From: Enterococcus pallens ATCC BAA-351
GTDB taxonomy: Bacteria; Bacillota; Bacilli; Lactobacillales; Enterococcaceae
Length of the DNA stretch: 64,000 nt
Direction: 5' to 3'
NCBI RefSeq assembly: GCF_000407485.1
Contig: NZ_ASWD01000003.1
Location: 124,001-188,000, forward strand
The notes under the pieces are model-generated. The model was not told where the DNA came from, did not search any database, and saw nothing but the letters and a program-made list of their open reading frames with translations. The first letter of the stretch is position 1. Every line of letters begins with the position of its first letter. The translations under genes and the position numbers were made by a program. Below, one piece after another: positions 46,495-56,063 of the stretch.

Positions 46495-46839
46495 TTGGAT
46501 GAGCAATCGTTGAGAATTATCCCAGATGAGATTAAAGGGTGGAATTGGGGCGCCTTTATGTTCAACATTACTTGGGGCTTCGGAAATAGAAGTTACTTGC
46601 CATTGTTATGTTTGATTCCGTTGTTTAATATCGTATGGATTTTTGTTTGCGGCTTTAAGGGCAACGAATGGGCTTGGCAAAAAGGGGATTATGAAGATAT
46701 CGAAACCTTTTTAGCAGTACAAAAAACCTGGAATCGTGCAGGTTTAGTAGCATTTATTATCGCTATTATTGTCATCGTTCTTTATTTTATTTTCTTTGCA
46801 GCTATTATGTCCATGCTATTGAATGGACGATATTATTAA
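46495..46839 (+). CDS. Small membrane protein with NWGAF/WAW motifs
   Basis: A 114-residue protein with a soluble start (DEQSLRIIPDEIKGWNWGAFMFNITWGFGN) and two or three membrane helices. KGNEWAWQKGDYEDIETFLAVQKTWNRAG sits between them. Relatives in Gram-positive bacteria are mostly unannotated, and I know no function. The start is TTG at 46495, 9 bp after AAGGAG; the TTG at 46486 abuts that site. Confidence 0.75.
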   Translation: MDEQSLRIIPDEIKGWNWGAFMFNITWGFGNRSYLPLLCLIPLFNIVWIFVCGFKGNEWAWQKGDYEDIETFLAVQKTWNRAGLVAFIIAIIVIVLYFIFFAAIMSMLLNGRYY

Positions 46840-46844
46840 CATGT

Positions 46845-46878
46845 AGCGAACTCCTTAAAATCAAGGGGTTCGCTTTTT
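46845..46878 (+). terminator. Terminator of the 46495 gene
   Basis: A 12-bp stem (46845-46856 with 46863-46874, one T-G pair) with a T run. Confidence 0.85.
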
Positions 46879-46990
46879 GGCCGTTTGCCAGCTTTTATGG
46901 AGAACTTTTTTACAAAAAAGCTTGATCCTCTTCTTTACAATCACTACTAAAAAAGTAAGAAGGGTTCAATATAGATAAGGAATGTTTATT

Positions 46991-47617
46991 ATGAGAAAAA
47001 TGATGCTTACTTTAGCAGCTATGAGTACTTTAGGTGTTTTACTGGCTGGGTGTAAACCAAACAGAACCAACTTGGAGTCACATTCTACTTCTGAAAGCAG
47101 TATGTCTACGGTCAACAGTCAATCGACAGATACAGCAAATAGCAGTGATATCAAAAATACTAACACTTCTGAAGAATTTGCTATTTCCTTATCAGAGGCA
47201 ATCAATAGCTATCAGAAACAATATCCCGACACTGACATTACAGGTATCGATATTAACAATAAATTTGGCAATTACTACTATGAAATTACCGGTGTAGATA
47301 ACAACACCGAGTACGAGGTTGACGTAAATGTGACCACTGGCGAGTTCCGATTAGATCGTGAAGAAGCCCTTGATCACGATGAAAAGAATGGCGTGGAAAG
47401 AAAGCAAGAAAAATTAGATCTCGACAACCTGTTATCCTTATCTGAGATCAATTCTATCACACTTAAAGAGGCGGATGGTATTATAGAAGAGTGGTCATTA
47501 GAAAAAGAATTGTCGACTACTTATTGGGAAATTTCTGTTCGTAATGAGCATCAGGAAATAAGTGTGTTAATTGACGCTCAATCAGGAAACGTATTAGAGA
47601 CAGAAGTGGACGATTAA
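46991..47617 (+). CDS. PepSY-type lipoprotein
   Basis: A 208-residue lipoprotein: signal segment with lipobox LLAGC, a Ser/Thr-rich spacer, and two repeats of the PepSY fold (about 63-125, EAINSYQKQYPDTDITGIDI, and 150-205, EADGIIEEW then DAQSGNVLE). PepSY domains are thought to inhibit or modulate proteases at the cell surface; the partner here is unknown. The ATG at 46991 follows AAGGA by 9 bp. Confidence 0.85.
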   Translation: MRKMMLTLAAMSTLGVLLAGCKPNRTNLESHSTSESSMSTVNSQSTDTANSSDIKNTNTSEEFAISLSEAINSYQKQYPDTDITGIDINNKFGNYYYEITGVDNNTEYEVDVNVTTGEFRLDREEALDHDEKNGVERKQEKLDLDNLLSLSEINSITLKEADGIIEEWSLEKELSTTYWEISVRNEHQEISVLIDAQSGNVLETEVDD

Positions 47618-47628
47618 AATTGCTTATA

Positions 47629-47676
47629 AAAAATCGCTAGCTTATCCATTACTGAAAATTGTAGCTAGCGATTTTT
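47629..47676. terminator. Terminator between the lipoprotein gene and dus
   Basis: A perfect 14-bp stem (47629-47642 with 47663-47676), A-rich and T-rich at its ends. Confidence 0.85.
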
Positions 47677-47705
47677 CTCTTAATAAAATTCCAACCTAAT
47701 ATCCA

Positions 47706-48683
47706 TTAAACCAGAACTGTCGAATTCATTTGAAGAAACTCAGCTAAGATTGCTCTTACCTCATCTGTAGATTTCGTATTCATCAGTTTCACCCGCAGGT
47801 CGTTTGCTCCCGGGAAGCCTTTGACATAGATTTTGAAAAAGCGGTGCAAACCAACAATCGAACGAGGAACTTGTTCTGAAAATTTGTCTTGCAAATCAAG
47901 CTGCAGCTGCAATAAGTCTATTAATTCTTTTGGTGTGTGAGTTCTTGGCTCTTTTTCGAAGGCATAGGGATTTTTGAAGATACCTCGACCGATCATAATG
48001 CCATCTACACCATATTTTCCCGCTAATTCCAAGCCCATCGGACGATCTAAAATATCTCCATTAATCGTGATTAAGGTTTGTGGAGCTATCTTATCCCGCA
48101 ACTCAACAACTTTAGGAATATCCTCCCAATGCGCCTCCACTTTACTCATTTCTTTTCTAGTTCGCATGTGAACTGAGAGATTCGCAATATCCTGCCTTAA
48201 CAGGTGACTAATCCATCCCTCCAGTTCTTCACGCTGAGTAAATCCGATTCTAGTCTTCACACTTACAGGTATTCCCCCTGCTTTAGCCGCTTCAATTAGC
48301 TCAGCTGCAACCTCGGGACGTAAGATTAACCCACTGCCTTTCCCACGTTCTGCTACATTAGGTACAGGACACCCCATGTTTAGATCAATCCCCTTAAAAC
48401 CCATTTCTGCTAAGCGAATACTCATTTCTCTAAAAAATTTAGGATTATCTCCCCAGATATGTGCGACCATCGGCTGCTCATCTTCTGTAAAGGTTAAACG
48501 GCCACGAACACTTTCAATTCCATCTGGATGACAAAAACTATCTGAATTTGTAAACTCAGTAAAAAAGACATCTGGTGCTCCGGCTTTTTGTACGACATGC
48601 CGAAAGACAACGTCTGTTACATCTTCCATCGGTGCCAAAATAAAAAATGGTTTTGGCAATTCATTCCAAAAACTATTTGTCAC
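47706..48683 (-). CDS. dus: tRNA-dihydrouridine synthase
   Basis: A flavin enzyme that reduces uridines in the tRNA D-loop. The 325-residue TIM-barrel protein has [15 protein letters not shown], the catalytic Cys in [27 protein letters not shown], the HMRTR block and [20 protein letters not shown]. The start is GTG at 48683, with GGAAG 8 bp upstream. Which D-loop positions it modifies cannot be told. Confidence 0.95.
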   Translation of the reverse strand: MTNSFWNELPKPFFILAPMEDVTDVVFRHVVQKAGAPDVFFTEFTNSDSFCHPDGIESVRGRLTFTEDEQPMVAHIWGDNPKFFREMSIRLAEMGFKGIDLNMGCPVPNVAERGKGSGLILRPEVAAELIEAAKAGGIPVSVKTRIGFTQREELEGWISHLLRQDIANLSVHMRTRKEMSKVEAHWEDIPKVVELRDKIAPQTLITINGDILDRPMGLELAGKYGVDGIMIGRGIFKNPYAFEKEPRTHTPKELIDLLQLQLDLQDKFSEQVPRSIVGLHRFFKIYVKGFPGANDLRVKLMNTKSTDEVRAILAEFLQMNSTVLV

Positions 48684-48841
48684 TATCTATTCTTCCTTTC
48701 ATAACAGCGCAATTACATTTTCAAAAGCATAGTCATTGTACTAGGAATAGGAAAATGAAGCAATGGGAAAGATTTTAAAGCTTCGCCACATTAACCTTAA
48801 TTTAATGGTAAATTTGTTAAGTTGTTATGATTGTACAGCGT

Positions 48842-48875
48842 GAAAAAGCTGGCTCATCATTGAACCAGCTTTTTC
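48842..48875 (-). terminator. Terminator of the LiaX-like gene
   Basis: A perfect 11-bp stem (48842-48852 with 48865-48875) that ends in T on the minus strand. Confidence 0.85.
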
Positions 48876-48912
48876 AGAAATATCTCGTTTGTCTTTTTGA
48901 TCAACCGTTCTT

Positions 48913-50655
48913 CTATCGATCAAAATCTTTTAGAAAAATGTTGCCGGTCTTGGAAGAAATATCAATCTGTACCGGATTTTCTAATGGTCGTCGGAAATGG
49001 AACAGGCGTTGCTTCGCGTCTTTTCTTTCTCTAACCGTTTGGAAATCAGATAATCGATAATTGATTTCTCCTAAACTAGTTTTAGCTACCCCTTCTAAAC
49101 CAAGAGAGGTTGGCAGGGAAACTTTAATAGTACCGTTAACTGAATTGGCCCGAATTTTTTTCAACTCGCTATTACCAACGGATAATTTAATATCGCCATT
49201 TACTAATGAAGCATCAAAGTTGGCTACATCCGCTGTTGAAACAATCGAGCCATTTACTGTTTCAATGATGGCATCCACAATTGCACCTTTATCAATCTTA
49301 ATTTCATTATCTGTTCCTTGAATTTCCAGCACAGCAGCTCCAATATTTTTAAAAGTTAGTTCACCACGAGTAGACTTAACAAAAAGATCGTCAGCCTCAA
49401 TATTTTTGACGGTTAAGTTGCCGTTCAGCATCCGAATCTTGATATGGTTATACGTTTGTTCCGGTAGGTGAAAGGTCAATTCAGCACTCACTCGTTTGTT
49501 GTGAATATGGAACAGCAGTCGTTCATCATTAACGGTAATTTGACTTCTTTCCATGAAAGACTCCATTGGATCCGCCTCATACATTTTTCCATGAAGCTTA
49601 ATTTCCGCATCCACCATCATGTAGGACCTTGGCCAAGTTTTAAAAATAATCGAACCATTGGCTAATTTGATATCTAAGTCTGAAATGATTTCGTCTTTAA
49701 AATTGAACCGATGATCAAAACGCGTGTTGCCAGAATTACCGACAGCAGGAAGTTTAAGCTCATTCCATCTTCCATCCACTGTATCAGCAACGGTCTTCAA
49801 GGTGCGATTAACTAGTTGGTTAATCCGACTGTTAAAATTATCTGATCTAACGGTTGTCTTCTCAAATTCATCTTCATAAAATTCTTCCGGCGATTCGTCA
49901 TAATTAGGCGTTTCAGTTTGCCAGACCGGGATGGAATAAAAGTCTTTTTCTACCGTTTCTTTTTCTCGCTTCAGCTGTTTGATTTTTGTTTCCAAGTCTG
50001 ACATTTCTTTTTTTGTTTGCTGATACAAAATAAGATTTTCTTCCGAAATTATTTCCAATTCAGCTTCGAGCTTAAGATTTCTAAAGACTTCTTGCTTGGC
50101 CTTCAGTGTTTCAGTCAATGGTTGAATTTGTTGATCAAGCTGATTAAGCTTTGTTAAAGAAGCATTCTCTTTGTTTCCAGTTTGATTGCCAGATGTACTC
50201 TTGGTCTCTTCTACGGGAGCAGTATGCCATTGTTGATCAGTGGTTTCCCATTCATCAATCAGGCTGGCAACATGATCTCTAGGCGTCTCGGGTTCCTGTA
50301 CAGTCTTAGCTTCTTGAATGCTTTCTTGTTTTGGCTCTTGAACAGTTTCCTGTTCTACTTTCGTATCCTGCTGCTCATAGTCAGTTTCGGATTCGTTCTC
50401 CGGTTCAAATCCCACTATTGCTTCTTGTAAAGGTTCGGCAGAAGTTTGTTCCACCGTTTCTTTTTCAGATTCAGTGATTTCTTCTGGTTCTTGAATGGAT
50501 GCTGCTTTAGGTTCTGCTGCTATCTCTACTGAATCTTGTTTTTTTTCTTTATCTATTGCTTCTGCTTGTTCAATTTCTTCAAGCAAATTCAATCCCTCTT
50601 CAGGAGTAATGGTTCCTTCTTTGATTGCTTCAAGTATTTCTTTGCGTATCGTCAT
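48913..50655 (-). CDS. DUF4097 protein, LiaX-like
   Basis: A 580-residue protein in three parts. First, a short helical module (MTIRKEILEAIKEGTITPEE, about 1-30). Then a long acidic Glu/Gln-rich disordered stretch (about 31-165) and a coiled coil (about 168-245). Last, a C-terminal DUF4097 beta-solenoid (about 315-575, repeated LANGSI, LNGNLT, VNGSIV, VNGDIK, VNGTIK). LiaX of Enterococcus, which senses membrane-active antimicrobials and controls the LiaFSR response, has a helical N-terminus and a DUF4097 C-terminus. The match is by architecture. liaY and liaZ homologues are not adjacent here. It has no signal peptide, as is also reported for LiaX. Confidence 0.75.
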   Translation of the reverse strand: MTIRKEILEAIKEGTITPEEGLNLLEEIEQAEAIDKEKKQDSVEIAAEPKAASIQEPEEITESEKETVEQTSAEPLQEAIVGFEPENESETDYEQQDTKVEQETVQEPKQESIQEAKTVQEPETPRDHVASLIDEWETTDQQWHTAPVEETKSTSGNQTGNKENASLTKLNQLDQQIQPLTETLKAKQEVFRNLKLEAELEIISEENLILYQQTKKEMSDLETKIKQLKREKETVEKDFYSIPVWQTETPNYDESPEEFYEDEFEKTTVRSDNFNSRINQLVNRTLKTVADTVDGRWNELKLPAVGNSGNTRFDHRFNFKDEIISDLDIKLANGSIIFKTWPRSYMMVDAEIKLHGKMYEADPMESFMERSQITVNDERLLFHIHNKRVSAELTFHLPEQTYNHIKIRMLNGNLTVKNIEADDLFVKSTRGELTFKNIGAAVLEIQGTDNEIKIDKGAIVDAIIETVNGSIVSTADVANFDASLVNGDIKLSVGNSELKKIRANSVNGTIKVSLPTSLGLEGVAKTSLGEINYRLSDFQTVRERKDAKQRLFHFRRPLENPVQIDISSKTGNIFLKDFDR

Positions 50656-50751
50656 TATACTGCCTCCTTGTTAGACTGTCTTTCTCCATGATTCTATTAT
50701 GCAAGATTTATTTGACTTTTTCATAGGGCAAAAGGAGTATTTTTCCATAAT

Positions 50752-50790
50752 AAAAAGCCATGCTTTGGCTAAGACCAACCCATAGCTTTT
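50752..50790 (-). terminator. Terminator of the amphi-Trp gene
   Basis: AAAAGC/GCTTTT, ATG/CAT and TTGG/CCAA pair in register with small internal loops. A T run follows on the minus strand. Confidence 0.6.
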
Positions 50791-50802
50791 CATCTAAAAT
50801 TA

Positions 50803-51078
50803 CTATTTAATACCTAATTTTCCAGGAGCTTGATCTCCTGTGCGCCAATCGAATTCAATTTCAAAGGAATGCTTATCGCCTTTTTTCTCGTAAGAATATT
50901 CAACCTTCAAAGTATCGGATGGATTCACTAAAATCTCCCGTTCTCCTTCTGTTAAGATAAAGGCTCCTTCTTCCTTCAATTTTCTCGCAATTGTCTCAAG
51001 CGTCGTGGCAAATTCTACTAATGTCTGGCGTTCTTCGCGATCTACTAACACTTCTGTCACAGGTTTTTGTTCCATCAT
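50803..51078 (-). CDS. Amphi-Trp domain protein
   Basis: A 91-residue protein with an N-terminal helix (EERQTLVEFATTLETIARKL) and a beta-hairpin end with alternating acidic and hydrophobic residues around a conserved Trp (HSFEIEFDWRTG). This matches the amphi-Trp family, whose function is unknown. Two adjacent ATGs (51078, 51075) follow AAGGAGGGGG; either could be used. Confidence 0.8.
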   Translation of the reverse strand: MMEQKPVTEVLVDREERQTLVEFATTLETIARKLKEEGAFILTEGEREILVNPSDTLKVEYSYEKKGDKHSFEIEFDWRTGDQAPGKLGIK

Positions 51079-51340
51079 GTTGCCCCCTCCTTAAAATCTA
51101 TCTATTAGTGACTAAAATATACTCCTTTACTTTCTTCAATTCTATTATATCTAGCATTAAAGAGTTAGAAAAGGCATAATAAGATAAGAATAAAGAACTT
51201 GGTATACGTTTTTTAGAAATTACCAGTTAGCATGCCTTTTTACCATACAAACAGATTATGATCCCTTTTCGCTGATTTTTATCGTATTCTAGCAAATGTT
51301 TTGCGATGGATGACTGATTTATTTTATACCAACTAAACAT

Positions 51341-51369
51341 TTGAATCTTTAGTTATTTAAAGTTATAAT
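51341..51369 (+). promoter_or_regulatory. Promoter of the secreted nuclease gene
   Basis: TTGAAT (51341-51346), 17 bp, perfect TATAAT (51364-51369). The rest of the 350-bp gap 51079-51429 shows no other feature. Confidence 0.6.
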
Positions 51370-51429
51370 CTTCGAGGATTGGAATTAGTATACTATTTTC
51401 ACCAAGCTTATCTAAAAGGAGTTATTACT

Positions 51430-52542
51430 ATGAATGTTATTTTGATCTTAGTAGGCTTTCTTGGTTTTATAACAGCTATTTTTACGAAGTCATCCAAAAA
51501 AGACAAGATTACTTTATTGGCCATAGCAAGTGTTGTGATTACAACAGGAGCAGCATTGGTACCTCCAACTGAATCAGTTCACGCTGCTGATAAAAGTTCA
51601 CAGTCAAAAAAAGTTGAAAAAAGGACGAGTTCAAAGCAAAAAGACGAACAGAAAAAGGCACTTGAGGCGATTCATGAAAGAATTAAGCAAGAAAACAACA
51701 ATCTTGCTGCGCTTGATTACACTGGGACTCAGACTATTGAGGTAAACAACAACATTCCAACTTTTTCCAAAGCGGATTTGTCCTTGGCTAACAAAGCATG
51801 GGAAGATTATGGAAGCTTAGATAAGCTGAATCGTGCAACTTATGCAGAGGCTATGCTGAATAAAAGCTTGATGCCTACTAAAAAACGAGGAGACATTTCC
51901 AAGGTTAAGCCGACTGGCTGGCATAATAAAAAACTGGGAAAAAGTTATCTATACAACCGCTCTCATCTGATTGGCTATACACTTTCTGGTGAGAATGATA
52001 ACTGGAAAAATTTGATTACTGGTACTACTCAGCTGAATAATCCTGAAATGCTGCGTCATGAGATGGACATCAAAGCTTATCTTGAGAAAAGTAAAAAGAA
52101 TTATGTCCGTTATTCGGTAACACCCGTTTTCAGAGGGGATGAGCTTCTAGCTCGAGGTGTTCATTTAATGGCTCAGTCAATTGACAGTGATGCAATTAGT
52201 TTTAATGTTTACATTTTTAATGTTCAAGATGGTGTAACCTTGAATTATGCGGATGGCACTAGTCAAACGGACAAGGAAATTGCTGCGCAGCAACAAGAAT
52301 CCCAAGAGAAAGCGAAACAAGAAGCACAGCAGTCAGCTCAAGCTCAACAACAGCAAGCAGCTGCGAACTCATCTGGTGGTCAGGAATATGTGGACGCTAA
52401 TGGAAATGGCTTAATAAAAGGTTCAAAAAATGGGATTTATCATATTCCCGGAAGCCAATATTATGATCGAACTACTAATCCCGTTGCTTGGTTTAAAACC
52501 GTTGAAGAGGCTGAGCGGGCTGGATATCGTGCACCTAATTAG
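51430..52542 (+). CDS. Membrane-anchored or secreted DNA/RNA nuclease
   Basis: A 370-residue protein with two N-terminal hydrophobic segments (about 3-19 and 27-45), a Lys-rich region, and a DNA/RNA non-specific endonuclease domain (about 100-285). The catalytic His lies in [15 protein letters not shown], and the metal-site Asn in [15 protein letters not shown] Gln/Ala-rich spacer and a C-terminal module ([20 protein letters not shown]) follow, typical of secreted Gram-positive nucleases (EndA/NucA type). It may degrade extracellular DNA. The ATG at 51430 follows AAAGGAG by 8 bp. Confidence 0.92.
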   Translation: MNVILILVGFLGFITAIFTKSSKKDKITLLAIASVVITTGAALVPPTESVHAADKSSQSKKVEKRTSSKQKDEQKKALEAIHERIKQENNNLAALDYTGTQTIEVNNNIPTFSKADLSLANKAWEDYGSLDKLNRATYAEAMLNKSLMPTKKRGDISKVKPTGWHNKKLGKSYLYNRSHLIGYTLSGENDNWKNLITGTTQLNNPEMLRHEMDIKAYLEKSKKNYVRYSVTPVFRGDELLARGVHLMAQSIDSDAISFNVYIFNVQDGVTLNYADGTSQTDKEIAAQQQESQEKAKQEAQQSAQAQQQQAAANSSGGQEYVDANGNGLIKGSKNGIYHIPGSQYYDRTTNPVAWFKTVEEAERAGYRAPN

Positions 52543-52578
52543 AAACAACAACTAAATGCTAATAACTTGTTCACCAAC

Positions 52579-52620
52579 AAACGCAAGACCAACCCATTTT
52601 CATGGATTCGTCTTGCGTTT
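52579..52620. terminator. Terminator between nuclease and 52627 gene
   Basis: A perfect 11-bp stem (52579-52589 with 52610-52620) extended by CCA/TGG pairs, A-rich and T-rich at its ends. Confidence 0.8.
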
Positions 52621-52626
52621 ATCAGT

Positions 52627-52836
52627 TTATTCAAAATCAGCATGGCGCCTGAACATTTGCTCAGAGGTCTCACCTAATTCATCCATTAAATTTAATACAA
52701 TTCCATCAAAGGTCAAGAAAGCCAATTGTTCAAAAGCCGAACCCATCGGCTGAGAGAAATTGTCCTCTTTCATGGTACCTGGTAAAACTAATACACCGTC
52801 TGCCAAATGACCAAAATTGTAGAATCTTTTTTTCAT
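52627..52836 (-). CDS. Possible small protein
   Basis: A 69-residue frame, MKKRFYNFGHLADGVLVLPG and onward, with balanced composition. It ends just before a shared terminator. I do not recognise it and see no good ribosome binding site before the ATG, so it could be a remnant of a longer gene. The 52837-53039 stretch upstream holds no recognisable continuation. Confidence 0.45.
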   Translation of the reverse strand: MKKRFYNFGHLADGVLVLPGTMKEDNFSQPMGSAFEQLAFLTFDGIVLNLMDELGETSEQMFRRHADFE

Positions 52837-53039
52837 AGAGACTAAGGCTAAGTCTACATCACTTTATTTAACTTTTTTCTGGGCTGATTAAGCTGTTGAT
52901 TCATTCAAAGATTGTAACCGTTCACTCTCCACTTAAAAATTAGTAGAACAAATATGTCTTTAAATCACCATTTATCCTATCTAATTCTCGTAATTTTGAC
53001 CTTTTTTCGATTTTGTTAACGCTTCAACAAGCTAATTAG

Positions 53040-53068
53040 TTGTCTTGAGTCTAGGATGAGCCTATGAT
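53040..53068 (+). promoter_or_regulatory. Promoter of the hydrolase gene
   Basis: TTGTCT (53040-53045), 17 bp, TATGAT (53063-53068), 30 bp before the start. Confidence 0.6.
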
Positions 53069-53098
53069 TAGCAAACTAACAGGAAAGAAGGAATGGAT

Positions 53099-54046
53099 AT
53101 GTCAGAACGAATTTCTTTAGAACAATCTGCATTGGAGTTTAGCATTGCCAATGAAAGTGAACCCTACATTTATCAACTCCCTGTAGAGGAAGCACGTGCA
53201 TTATTAGAAAAAGTTCAAGATTCTCCTGTCGAAAAATTTGATGTCGATAGCCGAGATGAAACTTGGGACCTGGGTGAACAAGGTTCAATCAATGTCCGCA
53301 TTATCAAACCTAAGGATACTACAGAAAAATTGCCAGTGATTTTATATATTCATGGAGCCGGCTGGGTACTAGGCAGCGCTCATACCCACGATAAATTAGT
53401 TAGAGAGCTGTCTGTCAGAACAAATTCTATTGTGTTTGTTCCCGAATATGATCGCTCACCCGAAGCAAAATATCCCGTAGCCATTGAACAAAGCTATGCA
53501 ACTCTTTTAAAACTAGTCGAAGAAGTCGAGGATAATTATGACATTGGTAGAATTACGGTCGCCGGTGATAGCGTTGGCGGAAATATGGCTACCGTTATTA
53601 CTATGTTGGCAAAAGATCGTCAAGGTCCCAAGATTAATCAGCAATTGCTCTACTATCCTGTAACGAATCACAGCTTTGATACAGATTCCTATAATCAGTT
53701 TGCTACCGATTATTTTCTAGCAAAAGATGGGATGAAATGGTTCTGGGACAATTATTTGCCAGAGGGCCAAGACACCACGATAAAAACCATCTCTCCGTTA
53801 CAAGCTACAAAAGAAGAGCTAACTGGATTGCCGGCTGCTATGATTCTCAACGGTGAAGCCGATGTTTTAAGAGATGAAGGCGAAGAATACGCTCGTCACT
53901 TGCGGGATGCTGGTGTTGATGTGTCACAAGTCCGTTTTCAAGGTATGATTCATGATTTTGTTATGGTCAATTCAATGGATCAAAGCAATGCTGCCAGAGC
54001 GGCGATGGATCTTTCAACCGCATGGCTGAACAAGCGAAACAAATAA
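53099..54046 (+). CDS. Alpha/beta hydrolase, hormone-sensitive-lipase family
   Basis: A 315-residue carboxylesterase-like protein. It has the oxyanion motif YIHGAGWVLGS (about 82-92), the nucleophile in VAGDSVGGNMA, and the C-terminal Asp (NGEADVLRDEG) and His (GMIHDFVM) of the triad. It is expected to hydrolyse short esters in the cytoplasm; the natural substrate is unknown. The ATG at 53099 follows AGAAGGA by 6 bp; the ATG at 53093 abuts that site. Confidence 0.93.
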   Translation: MSERISLEQSALEFSIANESEPYIYQLPVEEARALLEKVQDSPVEKFDVDSRDETWDLGEQGSINVRIIKPKDTTEKLPVILYIHGAGWVLGSAHTHDKLVRELSVRTNSIVFVPEYDRSPEAKYPVAIEQSYATLLKLVEEVEDNYDIGRITVAGDSVGGNMATVITMLAKDRQGPKINQQLLYYPVTNHSFDTDSYNQFATDYFLAKDGMKWFWDNYLPEGQDTTIKTISPLQATKEELTGLPAAMILNGEADVLRDEGEEYARHLRDAGVDVSQVRFQGMIHDFVMVNSMDQSNAARAAMDLSTAWLNKRNK

Positions 54047-54066
54047 ACTGTGACTAACTATTGGAT

Positions 54067-54097
54067 CGAACAAACTTCGCGTTTGCTCGCTTTTTTT
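54067..54097 (+). terminator. Terminator of the hydrolase gene
   Basis: CGAACAAAC (54067-54075) pairs with GTTTGCTCG (54081-54089) with one mismatch, followed by seven T. Confidence 0.85.
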
Positions 54098-54211
54098 CAC
54101 TAATTAAATAGAAAAAAGCAATCGATTTTGTTAAACTAGATAACTAAATTGGAATTTCCTTCCAGTGAACTATACTTTTCAAAAAATCAGTGGGAATCTA
54201 TCTATAATTAT

Positions 54212-54258
54212 AAAATAGACTCAACATACTATATTCACCAGTACGTTGAGTCTATTTT
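54212..54258. terminator. Hairpin past the Mga-like gene, probable terminator
   Basis: A perfect 14-bp stem (54212-54225 with 54245-54258) with inner TACT/AGTA pairs. The U-rich part is inside the stem, so termination strength is uncertain. Confidence 0.55.
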
Positions 54259-54305
54259 AAGTATTCTTCATAATCGATTCTATTGTTTTATCGAATTGAC
54301 CGAAG

Positions 54306-55898
54306 TCATCCCACCTGCTTGTCTACCCCTTTACTAGTTCGATATTTTTCATCGGCAATTCTAGTTAATTGTTTTAACAGAAGCTCACAGCCTTGTGTTG
54401 ATTCTTGAGATTGAATCACTACAATTGGTACCCGTCTTGGCAAATTGAGAAGATTTCGTTTCGAAATCGCCATGTCTGAAATTATTAAATCTACCTCTTC
54501 ATTGAGCTCTTGAACAATTTCAATATAAAAATGACTAAAAATGTCATGCAGTCTTGTACTAAGCAAAAACTCTGGAGCTTTATGACTGAAAATCAACACT
54601 TTGATTTTTGGATGAAAGAACCGTTTATCTAATTCAAAAAATAGAATTTTATAATAGGCTGCGCAAACATATTCGACGAAGCCAACTTCAAAACCATTCT
54701 GCTTTTTGCTGTATTTCTCCATGATAATGCTATAAAATGAGCGTTCACGTTCATGATTTTCGTAAAATTCGAAGGGATGATAAACATAGAGGTCTAGTGC
54801 TTTTTGTTTTAAAAAATCAGCAAAAATAAGGATTTGGTAAAAAACAGCAATTAACCGACAAAAAATAGTGTTTCGCTCCTGATCTGAAAATGAGGACAGG
54901 GCATAGTGCTCAACATTTTGTACTTTTTCTTCTATTTGGCCGAGAAAATCTATTTCCTTTAGTACATTAGATCTTTTAAAAAACTGCGGAATTTCTTCGT
55001 CTTGATAACCTAAGCTATTACTTAACAAACAACTAATCAAAAAACGCGCTTCAATTGTCAATTCATTGGCAGGAATAGTTGGTACTTTTTGCCTCAACTG
55101 ATGAATAAATTGATTAAATATTAACTGTTCGCTATCAGAAGAAGGCTCCCAAAAATACTTATTTTCTGCTATAGTATTTTTTTGTGAGCGATACAGCGTA
55201 ATTGCGATCCCATAGTTAATCAGAGTAAAGCGAGTCGTAAACTTCTTATACAATACAGGTGACAAAATATCTAAAAGCTCGTAAATCTCAGGTAAATGAA
55301 TAAATCCAAACGGCCATTTATATCCTCCATAAACTTGCTGAAAGATTCCTGTATACAGCATTCTTATCGTTAGCTCGTCTCCCTCCAAGAAAATTTTCCG
55401 ATTGCTTCTTAAAAAAATATTATTGGCAAAATCTGCTATGTATGTTTTCAGGAATAGTAATTCCTTTTTCAGCGGAGAATATGCTATATCTAATTTCTTA
55501 GTAATTTCCCCAAGGGTCCATTTTCTTGATGACAGTAATAATGAGAATAGTTTAAAGCGCAGGGAATTCTCTAAATAATATAGCCGAATAAGGTCAATGG
55601 TAAAATCTTCTGACGTACTTATGTAAAGGTAATTTTGATTAGTGATTTGGGAAAGCTGCACTTGCTTCTCAATAGCCATTTCCTTAATATCCTGCCGAGC
55701 TTCAACAATTATTTTTTTTACTGTGGGATAAGATACATTTAAAATTTTCACGAACTCTTTAATATTTATTAGGGTATTTCGATTATGGAATAGATACTCC
55801 AATAGTAGATACCGTTTCTGATAATGTGTATCCATCAATTCTTTAACCACGAGAAAATCCCCCACTAAAAATAGCTGCTCTTTACTATCATCATACAT
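54306..55898 (-). CDS. Mga-family transcriptional regulator
   Basis: A 530-residue protein with an N-terminal HTH (about 28-70, INIKEFVKILNVSYPTVKKII), a second HTH (about 115-160, WTLGEITKKLDIAYSPLKKEL), a PRD-like middle and a C-terminal EIIB-like fold (about 435-520, KIKVLIFSHKAPEF). This is the Mga/AtxA architecture, whose activity is tuned by PTS phosphorylation. The AT-rich coding sequence differs somewhat from its neighbours. A long terminator separates it from the PTS operon, so its target is not settled by position. Confidence 0.88.
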   Translation of the reverse strand: MYDDSKEQLFLVGDFLVVKELMDTHYQKRYLLLEYLFHNRNTLINIKEFVKILNVSYPTVKKIIVEARQDIKEMAIEKQVQLSQITNQNYLYISTSEDFTIDLIRLYYLENSLRFKLFSLLLSSRKWTLGEITKKLDIAYSPLKKELLFLKTYIADFANNIFLRSNRKIFLEGDELTIRMLYTGIFQQVYGGYKWPFGFIHLPEIYELLDILSPVLYKKFTTRFTLINYGIAITLYRSQKNTIAENKYFWEPSSDSEQLIFNQFIHQLRQKVPTIPANELTIEARFLISCLLSNSLGYQDEEIPQFFKRSNVLKEIDFLGQIEEKVQNVEHYALSSFSDQERNTIFCRLIAVFYQILIFADFLKQKALDLYVYHPFEFYENHERERSFYSIIMEKYSKKQNGFEVGFVEYVCAAYYKILFFELDKRFFHPKIKVLIFSHKAPEFLLSTRLHDIFSHFYIEIVQELNEEVDLIISDMAISKRNLLNLPRRVPIVVIQSQESTQGCELLLKQLTRIADEKYRTSKGVDKQVG

Positions 55899-55982
55899 AA
55901 CAGAATTACCTATGAATTTCGTCTTTTTTCACATATGAGAAAAACTCGAGAAATAATGCAGTGCTTTTTAGTTGTCATTTAC

Positions 55983-56046
55983 AGCTAAAAAATACTCATC
56001 CTTAAAGTCTTATCACAAGATAGTAGATAAGACTTTAAGAATGAGT
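55983..56046 (-). terminator. Terminator of the PTS operon
   Basis: A 21-bp stem (55994-56014 with 56026-56046, one mismatch) is followed on the minus strand by TTTTTT. It marks the end of the operon. Confidence 0.93.
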
Positions 56047-56063
56047 TCATTGATATTCGACAA

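Noticed and set aside
52556-52753. Plus-strand frame after the nuclease gene
   Set aside because: Starts inside the nuclease terminator region and has no binding site; the minus-strand frame is slightly more likely.
53021-53039. TTGTTAACGCTTCAACAA as a cre site before the hydrolase gene
   Set aside because: Has the AACGCTT core, but too many consensus positions fail to call it a CcpA site.
54067-54089. CGAACAAACTTCG, which resembles an SOS box
   Set aside because: It is one arm of the terminator after the hydrolase gene and is not in a promoter position.
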